From the NCBI GenBank assembly GCA_023430245.1, contig JAEZBA010000699.1, positions 1-5,680 of the forward strand: a stretch of 5,680 nucleotides of DNA, given 5' to 3'. The notes under the pieces were generated by a model. It had not been told where the DNA came from and searched no databases. It saw only the letters and a program-made list of their open reading frames with translations. The position numbers and the translations under genes were made by a program. Positions 1 through 4,454 of this stretch are shown here, one piece after another (position 1 is the first letter of the stretch; each line of letters opens with the position of its first letter). This stretch comes from Pseudomonadota bacterium (GTDB lineage Bacteria; Pseudomonadota; Alphaproteobacteria; Rhizobiales; Xanthobacteraceae).

Positions 1-96
1 TTCACCTTCCGCAGCCGCGAGTTCGAGCAGATGGAGATCGAGTTCTTCTGCCACCCGAACGATTCGCGGAAGTGGTATGAATATTGGCGCGATCGT
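1..96 (+). pseudogene. Glycyl-tRNA synthetase fragment (single-chain type), broken at both ends
   Basis: Frame 1 from the left edge encodes FTFRSREFEQMEIEFFCHP followed by a W-x-x-Y-W-R-D stretch. This closely matches the remembered class II catalytic-core signature of single-chain, homodimeric glycyl-tRNA synthetase (pattern F-x-F-R-x-R-E-F-E-Q-M-E-x-E-F-F-C-x-P, then W..YW). That enzyme attaches glycine to tRNA-Gly in the cytoplasm. The match ends near codon 30-32. The frame stays open to 342 but its later residues (Arg/Gly-rich) do not resemble the synthetase, while frame 2 becomes an EAL domain. So about 32 residues from the middle of a roughly 450-residue protein are joined to an unrelated gene. 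From memory, alphaproteobacteria of this type normally use the two-subunit GlyQ/GlyS enzyme, which would make the fragment foreign. It could be a genuine rearrangement scar or an assembly or amplification chimera. The family call is fairly sure; the end position is good to about 10 bases. Confidence 0.7.
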
Positions 97-295
97 ACGC
101 GCGGTGCTGGGGCTCGGACAAAGCCTCGATCTCACCACGGTCGCAGAGGGGGTCGAGACCCAGGCGCAGCTGACGATCCTTCGCAGCGAAGGTTGCGACG
201 AGATGCAGGGATATCTCATTGGCCGCCCGCAACCGATTGCGGAATATGCCGATATCGCAGGACGCTCGGCACACGAGCGCCGCGCGGCCAGTTAG
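77..295 (+). CDS. EAL-domain (c-di-GMP phosphodiesterase) protein, C-terminal fragment
   Basis: Frame 2 encodes the end of an EAL domain: GAIVRAVLGLGQSL, then the AEGVET motif, then GCDEMQGYLIGRP, which is the usual closing strand and helix. A short tail, IAEYADIAGRSAHERRAAS, follows before TAG at 293-295. EAL domains hydrolyse cyclic di-GMP to pGpG and are often the last domain of GGDEF-EAL signalling proteins. Only about 70 of the usual ~240 domain residues are here; the EAL signature, most metal ligands and any sensor or GGDEF region are absent. The ATG at 77 is internal and is given only as the first start codon in the frame. The frame is open to the left edge, but its residues before about position 83 (Ser/Arg-rich) do not look like EAL, and the same DNA reads as glycyl-tRNA synthetase in frame 1. 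The gene is therefore truncated at its 5' side by the junction and should not encode a working enzyme as it stands. Confidence 0.72.
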   Translation: MNIGAIVRAVLGLGQSLDLTTVAEGVETQAQLTILRSEGCDEMQGYLIGRPQPIAEYADIAGRSAHERRAAS

Positions 296-492
296 GATTG
301 CGGCGAAAAAGCAGCCGCGAGTTGGTTCCAGCTCCGCGATAAGACCTTCTCAGGAACGCATCATTTTCACAAAAGTGTCCGCTTTCCCCAGCATCACCAA
401 AACTTCATCGAGGGGACACCTCAGACGACAATCAGGTGGAGCTGCGCGCCGGCCCTTTAGCCTTGCGCGCGGCCGGGGGAGATTTTGCGCGC
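296..492. other. Non-coding gap between the EAL fragment and the lytic transglycosylase gene
   Basis: No supported gene lies here. The stretch from about 325 to 435 is less GC-rich than the surrounding coding DNA and is the natural place for the transglycosylase promoter, but I cannot identify a clear -35/-10 pair. Small inverted repeats are present: GTGTCC at 375-380 with GGACAC at 414-419, and CCGGCC at 449-454 with GGCCGG at 471-476. Each has only 6-bp arms and wide spacing, so neither is convincing as a terminator or operator. A frame-compatible GTG at 436 would extend the next gene upstream by 19 codons, but it is not preferred because the signal peptide begins at 493. Confidence 0.4.
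475..482 (+). promoter_or_regulatory. Ribosome binding site deciding the lytic transglycosylase start
   Basis: The purine run GGGGGAGA ends 10 bases before the ATG at 493. This is an acceptable Shine-Dalgarno position. It supports the 493 start, which begins directly with a signal peptide, over the in-frame GTG at 436, which would put 19 extra residues in front of that signal. Confidence 0.55.
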
Positions 493-1521
493 ATGAAACT
501 TGCGCTCACGATCGTCAGCGCCGCGCTGATCGCCGGAACGACAAATATCGGCTCGGAAGCCATTCCCATTGAAAACTGGCGCACCGGTACCGAACCAAGC
601 TTCAGCCAAACCCGAATTTTCGACATGCCGGCCCCGGCCGACGTGGATTTGCGGGTGCCGCTGGACCCGGTTCCAAGCGAATTGATCGAGGCCGAACTGG
701 CCGCCTTGCGCGAGCCGGAAGGTCCCCCGGTGGCGCCGCCCGACGTGCCGCTGGAATCGCTTTGCCATACCCTGGCCTCCGCCGCGCAGGCCCACGGCAT
801 CCCGGCCGGATTCTTCGCGCGGCTGATCTGGCAGGAGAGCAAGTTCAAGCAGCGTGCGGTCAGTCATGCCGGCGCGCAGGGCGTTGCGCAATTCATCCCG
901 GCGGTTGCCGCCGAACGAGGCCTGCGCGATCCCTTCGATGCGCTCGATGCCCTGCCGCATTCGGCGCGCTTCCTGAAGGAGCATGTCGAGACCTTCGGCA
1001 ATCTCGGCCTCGCGGCCGCTGCCTATAACGGTGGCGCGCGACGCGTGATGGACTGGCTGGCACGCCGGGGCAACCTGCCGCAGGAGACGCGGCAATACGT
1101 CAAGTCCATTACCGGGCACGAGCCGGAGAAATGGACCGAGGAAAACCAGATCGAACTGGCGGTGAACCTGCCATCGCGTGCGCCTTGCGAAGGCGTCGCC
1201 GATCTGTCGCGGGAGGCCGAGCCTGCGAAACTGGCGGTCCAGCTCGAACCGCCGGTGGCAAAGGTGATCGTGGCGGCGCGTATTGCCGCAGCCAAGGCCG
1301 CCGCTGCCAAGAAGGCGCAGATTGCCGCCGCCGCCAAGGCGAAGCGCGGCAAGCTGCTGGCCAAGGGCCGGGGCGGCAAGACCAAGCCGGCGGTCGCAAA
1401 GGTCGCCGAAAAGCCCGCGGCCAAATCCCGGCAGCCCGCCAAGATCGCCGATCGCGCGCCGACTGACAGGAGCAAGGCCGGACGGTCGAGGCTCGCCGAG
1501 ACCAGCGCCGCCAAGCGCTAG
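493..1521 (+). CDS. Exported lytic transglycosylase (SLT family 1 domain) with Ala/Lys-rich basic tail
   Basis: Predicted to cleave the MurNAc-GlcNAc bond of peptidoglycan in the periplasm, forming 1,6-anhydro-MurNAc ends. The protein has 342 residues. Residues 1-23 form a signal peptide (MKLALTIVSAALIAG core) with a plausible cut after SEA. Residues 24-85 are a Pro-rich linker. Residues ~88-212 are the SLT domain, with the catalytic Glu as E115 in IWQESKF, the GAQG motif at 127-130 followed by VAQFIP, and AYNGG at 177-181. From about residue 256 to the end the chain is low-complexity and strongly basic, made of Ala, Lys, Arg and Pro with AAK-type repeats resembling histone H1 or TolA-like tails. 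No lipobox is visible, so a soluble periplasmic form is expected. The ATG at 493 is chosen for its Shine-Dalgarno sequence and signal peptide. The fold call is firm. The physiological role (wall turnover or making room for an envelope machine) cannot be read from the neighbours, which are unrelated. Confidence 0.9.
   Translation: MKLALTIVSAALIAGTTNIGSEAIPIENWRTGTEPSFSQTRIFDMPAPADVDLRVPLDPVPSELIEAELAALREPEGPPVAPPDVPLESLCHTLASAAQAHGIPAGFFARLIWQESKFKQRAVSHAGAQGVAQFIPAVAAERGLRDPFDALDALPHSARFLKEHVETFGNLGLAAAAYNGGARRVMDWLARRGNLPQETRQYVKSITGHEPEKWTEENQIELAVNLPSRAPCEGVADLSREAEPAKLAVQLEPPVAKVIVAARIAAAKAAAAKKAQIAAAAKAKRGKLLAKGRGGKTKPAVAKVAEKPAAKSRQPAKIADRAPTDRSKAGRSRLAETSAAKR
1257..1518 (+). repeat. 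Low-complexity Ala/Lys-coding tail of the transglycosylase
   Basis: The DNA is dominated by GCC, GCG, AAG and CGC codons and encodes residues ~256-342. It has irregular AAK, AKA and KPA repeats, many Lys and Arg residues and almost no acidic ones. Such segments are probably disordered and can bind anionic polymers such as peptidoglycan, teichoic-like polymers or nucleic acid. Here that is inference only. Low-complexity DNA of this kind can vary in length between strains by slippage. Confidence 0.6.
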
Positions 1522-1574
1522 ACCGTCTGAGCCGCGTGATCGCATGATCCCTGCCGCCGCTCCGCTCGGCGCCG

Positions 1575-1623
1575 GAGCATGACGCCGGCCGAAAACCGCT
1601 TCCCACTTTTCGGCGTCATGCTC
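1575..1623. repeat. Large inverted repeat of the GAGCATGA...TCATGCTC dispersed family
   Basis: The left arm GAGCATGACGCCG (1575-1587) is perfectly complementary to the right arm at 1611-1623. GAAAA at 1591-1595 and TTTTC at 1607-1611 can continue the pairing if GCC at 1588-1590 bulges out. The interior CGAAAACCGCTTCCCACTTTTCG core is remembered as typical of a palindromic intergenic repeat common in Bradyrhizobium, Rhodopseudomonas and Nitrobacter genomes. The hairpin lies between the transglycosylase stop and the hydantoinase start. It could stop transcription or protect the 3' end of the upstream mRNA. No T-run follows the right arm, so it is not a standard intrinsic terminator. Confidence 0.75.
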
Positions 1624-1630
1624 TAGAACG

Positions 1631-1650
1631 GGTGCAATCGGGATTGCACC
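1631..1650. promoter_or_regulatory. Perfect palindrome abutting the hydantoinase start codon
   Basis: GGTGCAATC (1631-1639) and GATTGCACC (1642-1650) are exact inverted complements separated only by GG. The right arm ends at the base before the ATG at 1651. The only Shine-Dalgarno-like string, GGGA at 1640-1643, sits at the apex 7 bases before the start. As RNA this would form a strong 7-9 bp hairpin covering the ribosome landing site. As DNA it has the symmetry of a dimeric repressor operator. Either reading would allow control of the hydantoinase-aminotransferase operon. No second copy was noticed in the window and the binding protein is unknown. Confidence 0.6.
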
Positions 1651-3075
1651 ATGACGTTTGACACCATCATCCGCGGCGGCACGATTGCGACCGCCTCCGA
1701 CACCTTCGCCTGCGACATCGGCATCAAGGACGGCCGCATCGCGGCGCTCGGCGCCGATCTCGGCACGGCGGACGAGATCGTCGACGCCACCGGCAAGCTG
1801 GTGCTGCCGGGAGGGATCGACAGCCACGTCCATATCTCCCAGCCATCCGGTCCGGACATCGTGATGGCCGACGACTTTGCCTCGGCGACGCGCTCGGCGG
1901 CGTTCGGCGGCAACACCATGGTGCTGCCCTTCGCCATGCAGCAGAAGGGGCAATCGCTGCGCGAGGTGGTCACCGACTATCACAAGAAAGCCGACGGCCA
2001 GTGCTATATCGACGTGTCGTTTCACCTCATCATTGCCGACGCAACCGACGCGGTCCTCGGCCAAGAACTGCCGGCGCTGGTGCATGACGGCTATACCTCC
2101 TTCAAGGTGTTCATGACCTATGAAGGACTGGCGCTCTCCGACATCGAGATGCTGAACGTCATGAGCGTCGCGCGCGACACCGGCGCGCTGGTCATGATCC
2201 ATGCCGAGAATTACGACGCGATCCGCTTCCTGACCGACCGGCTGGAGCGCGCCGGCAAGACCGAGCCGCATCATCACGCCACCTCGCGGCCGATCCCGGT
2301 CGAGCGCGAAGCGACGTATCGTGCGATCTCGCTCGCCGAGCTCATCGATGTGCCGATTATGATCGTGCATGTCTCGAACGGCGAAGCGATGGAGGAGATC
2401 CGGCGCGCGCAGCAACGCGGGCTCAAGGTCTATGGCGAGACCTGCCCGCAATATCTGGTGCTGACCGCGAAAGACATGGAGGGCCTCAACATGGAGGGGA
2501 CCAAATATGTCTGTTCGCCACCGCCGCGCGACGAAGCCAGCCAGCAAGCCTGCTGGCAGGGCATGCAGCAGGGCGTGTTCTCGCTGTTCTCGTCCGACCA
2601 TTGCCCGTTCCGCTACGACGACCCCAAGGGCAAGCTGACGCCGAAAGGCCGCACAAGCTTCCGCTGGGTGCCGAACGGCATTCCTGGCGTCGAGACGCGC
2701 CTGCCAATCCTGTTTTCCGAAGGGGTTAGCAGGGGGCGCATCTCGCTAAACGAGTTCGTGGCACTGACCGCGACCAATCACGCCAAGACCTACGGCCTCT
2801 ATCCGAAGAAAGGCACGATCGCGGTCGGAGCCGATGCCGATATCGCGATCTGGGACCCGGAGCGCGAGGAGACGATCTCGCAGTCGCTGATGCATGGCGG
2901 CTCGGATTACACGCCATATGAAGGCATCAAGGTGAAGGGCTGGCCGGTCTCAACCATGGTGCGCGGCAAGTTCGTCGTGCGCGACGGCAAGCTCGTTGGC
3001 ACGCTCGGTGCAGGAGATTACGTACCGCGCGCGAAGTCGGACTATGCCAAGCCGCGTGGCGCGGCAGCAGCGTGA
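1651..3075 (+). CDS. hydA: Dihydropyrimidinase / D-hydantoinase (cyclic amidohydrolase)
   Basis: Cytoplasmic metal-dependent amidohydrolase that opens cyclic diamides: dihydropyrimidines to N-carbamoyl-beta-amino acids, or 5-substituted hydantoins to N-carbamoyl amino acids. Its 474 residues match the family's usual 460-500. The N-terminal beta-sandwich piece starts MTFDTIIRGGTI, supporting the ATG at 1651. The TIM-barrel metal site is complete: H59 and H61 (DSHVH), carbamylated-Lys candidate K152 in FKVFMTY, H184 (HAEN), H240 (VHVS) and D316 (SSDHCPF). Substrate-side residues expected for dihydropyrimidinases are also present: Y157, S289 in CSPPPR and N342 in NGIPGVE. The FMTY tyrosine argues against a classical allantoinase. 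The C-terminal part returns to the sandwich (GADADIAIWDP, VRGKFVVRDGKLVG). The stop overlaps the next gene by 4 bases, and that gene looks like a ureidoglycine aminotransferase, so a purine-derived or other cyclic ureide may be the real substrate. The family is firm; the substrate is open. Confidence 0.92.
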   Translation: MTFDTIIRGGTIATASDTFACDIGIKDGRIAALGADLGTADEIVDATGKLVLPGGIDSHVHISQPSGPDIVMADDFASATRSAAFGGNTMVLPFAMQQKGQSLREVVTDYHKKADGQCYIDVSFHLIIADATDAVLGQELPALVHDGYTSFKVFMTYEGLALSDIEMLNVMSVARDTGALVMIHAENYDAIRFLTDRLERAGKTEPHHHATSRPIPVEREATYRAISLAELIDVPIMIVHVSNGEAMEEIRRAQQRGLKVYGETCPQYLVLTAKDMEGLNMEGTKYVCSPPPRDEASQQACWQGMQQGVFSLFSSDHCPFRYDDPKGKLTPKGRTSFRWVPNGIPGVETRLPILFSEGVSRGRISLNEFVALTATNHAKTYGLYPKKGTIAVGADADIAIWDPEREETISQSLMHGGSDYTPYEGIKVKGWPVSTMVRGKFVVRDGKLVGTLGAGDYVPRAKSDYAKPRGAAAA

Positions 3076-4340
3076 GCAATCATCGAATGACAACCCTCTT
3101 CTCCGACCTCAATCCCCCGCCCCGTCTGCTGATGGGTCCCGGCCCCGTCGGCGTCGACCCGCGCGTCCTGCGCGCCATGTCAATGCCGATGCTTGGGCAA
3201 TTTGATCCGGCCTTTACGGCCTACATGAACGAGACGATGGAGCTGATCCGCCAGCTCTATCGGACGAAAAACAAATGGTCGCTGCTGATCGACGGCACCG
3301 CGCGCGCGGGCGTCGAAGCGATCCTGGTGTCGATCATCTCGCCCGGCGACAAGGTGCTGGTGCCGTCGTTCGGGCGGTTTGGCTTTCTGCTCGCGGAGAT
3401 ATCGAAGCGATGCGGCGGCGAGGTCGTCACCATCGAGCGCGACTGGGGCACGGTCTTCACGCCGGAGGAGATCGAGGCCGCCATCAAGCAGCACAAGCCG
3501 CGCGTGCTCGCGGTGGTGCATGGCGACACCTCGACCACCATGGCGCAGCCGTTGGACCAGCTTGGCGCGATCTGCCGCAAGCACGATGTGCTGCTCTATA
3601 CCGACGCCACCGCCTCGCTCGGCGGCATGAATGTCGCGATCGACGATTGGCAGGTCGATGCGGCGTCGTCCGGTCTGCAGAAGTGTCTGTCCGGTCCGCC
3701 CGGCTCCTCGCCGATTACCGTCAACGAACGCGTCGTCGAGGTGGTGAAGCGCAGGCGGCATGTCGAGGGCGGCATCCGCCCGGCCGATTTCGTGGATGGC
3801 GATGGCCCGGCGATCCAGTCCAATTATTTCGATCTAGGCATGATCATGGATTACTGGAGCGAGATGCGGCTCAACCATCACACCGAAGCGACCTCGATGC
3901 TCTATGCCGCGCGCGAGTCGATCCGCATCGTGCTCGCCGAAGGGCTGGACGCCTGCTTCGCGCGGCACCGGCTTGCGAGCAACGCAATCACCGCAGGCCT
4001 AACCGAAATGGGGCTGAAGCTGTTCGGCGATCAGACCCACAAGATGCCGAACGTCACCGGTGTCTATATTCCCGATGGCGTCAACGGCGATGCGGTGCGC
4101 GGGATGATGCTGAACGATTTCGGCATCGAGATCGGCACCTCGTTCGGGCCGCTGCATGGCAAGATCTGGCGCATCGGCACCATGGGCTATGTCTGCCGCA
4201 AGGAGAGCGTGCTGACCTGCCTTGCCGCGCTGGAAGTCTGCCTGCGGCAAGCGGGTTTCCGTGCCGGTTCCGGCACCGATGCGGCGCTTGCTGTCTATCG
4301 CGCAGCGGAAGAGCCGGAGAAAAAGGCCAAAGCGTCATAG
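3072..4340 (+). CDS. pucG: Class V PLP aminotransferase, probable (S)-ureidoglycine--glyoxylate aminotransferase (PucG-like)
   Basis: A fold-type I PLP enzyme of the alanine/serine--glyoxylate aminotransferase family, 422 residues (the PucG type is about 415). Visible marks are MGPGPVGVDPRVL near the N-terminus, GTARAG at 75-80, YTDATASLGG with D178 for the PLP ring nitrogen, the Schiff-base Lys K204 in LQKCLSGPPGS, and the substrate-carboxylate Arg R367 in WRIGTMG. Q43 in GQFDPAF and N268 in LNHHTEAT match the Gln/Asn pair remembered as giving PucG its preference for ureidoglycine; ordinary alanine--glyoxylate enzymes have Tyr in the second position (YHHT). PucG moves the amino group of (S)-ureidoglycine to glyoxylate, giving oxalurate and glycine. 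The GTG at 3072 overlaps the hydantoinase stop (GTGA), which suggests translational coupling; the ATG at 3087 is an equally possible start. Alternative activities are alanine--, serine-- or aspartate--glyoxylate transamination. The family is sure; the exact substrate is moderate. Confidence 0.85.
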   Translation: MSNHRMTTLFSDLNPPPRLLMGPGPVGVDPRVLRAMSMPMLGQFDPAFTAYMNETMELIRQLYRTKNKWSLLIDGTARAGVEAILVSIISPGDKVLVPSFGRFGFLLAEISKRCGGEVVTIERDWGTVFTPEEIEAAIKQHKPRVLAVVHGDTSTTMAQPLDQLGAICRKHDVLLYTDATASLGGMNVAIDDWQVDAASSGLQKCLSGPPGSSPITVNERVVEVVKRRRHVEGGIRPADFVDGDGPAIQSNYFDLGMIMDYWSEMRLNHHTEATSMLYAARESIRIVLAEGLDACFARHRLASNAITAGLTEMGLKLFGDQTHKMPNVTGVYIPDGVNGDAVRGMMLNDFGIEIGTSFGPLHGKIWRIGTMGYVCRKESVLTCLAALEVCLRQAGFRAGSGTDAALAVYRAAEEPEKKAKAS

Positions 4341-4454
4341 CCGCTTCGCACAACTGCGCGAACCACGTCTACACAACGCGGCCGAAATTCGGTACGGCTG
4401 CGGTCGCTGGCAACCTTTGCGTGCCGCATGACCTGGGGCCATGTGCAAAAACCG
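4341..4454. other. Intergenic stretch before the chromate transporter gene
   Basis: A short gap with no strong terminator. A weak pairing of TTCGC (4345-4349) with GCGAA (4358-4362) has no T-run. An 11-base dyad, CCGAA-A-TTCGG, lies at 4382-4392 and might be a small operator. No confident -35/-10 promoter could be seen, so chrA may have its own promoter here or be read through from the upstream operon. Confidence 0.3.

Noticed and set aside
11..323. A 13-base direct repeat, GCAGCCGCGAGTT, at 11-23 and 311-323, 300 bases apart
   Set aside because: One such match is not surprising in GC-rich DNA of this length, and the copies do not coincide with the GlyRS/EAL junction, so an att site or duplication is not supported.
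31..342. The whole 103-codon frame from 31 to 342 as one protein
   Set aside because: Only its beginning resembles GlyRS. After about position 96 the same DNA encodes the EAL domain in frame 2, so the remainder is a shadow.
436..492. Upstream GTG start for the lytic transglycosylase
   Set aside because: It would place 19 residues with Arg and Asp before the signal peptide, and the GGGGGAGA purine run supports the ATG at 493.
1575..1623. The large hairpin as an intrinsic terminator
   Set aside because: The right arm is followed by CTAGAACG rather than a T-run, so it is listed as a repeat-family hairpin.
457..2601. A 714-codon open frame on the minus strand across the transglycosylase and hydantoinase genes
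   Set aside because: Its translation has no recognisable domain and is rich in Arg, Gly and His, as expected for the antisense of GC-rich genes. Both sense genes have complete conserved motifs.
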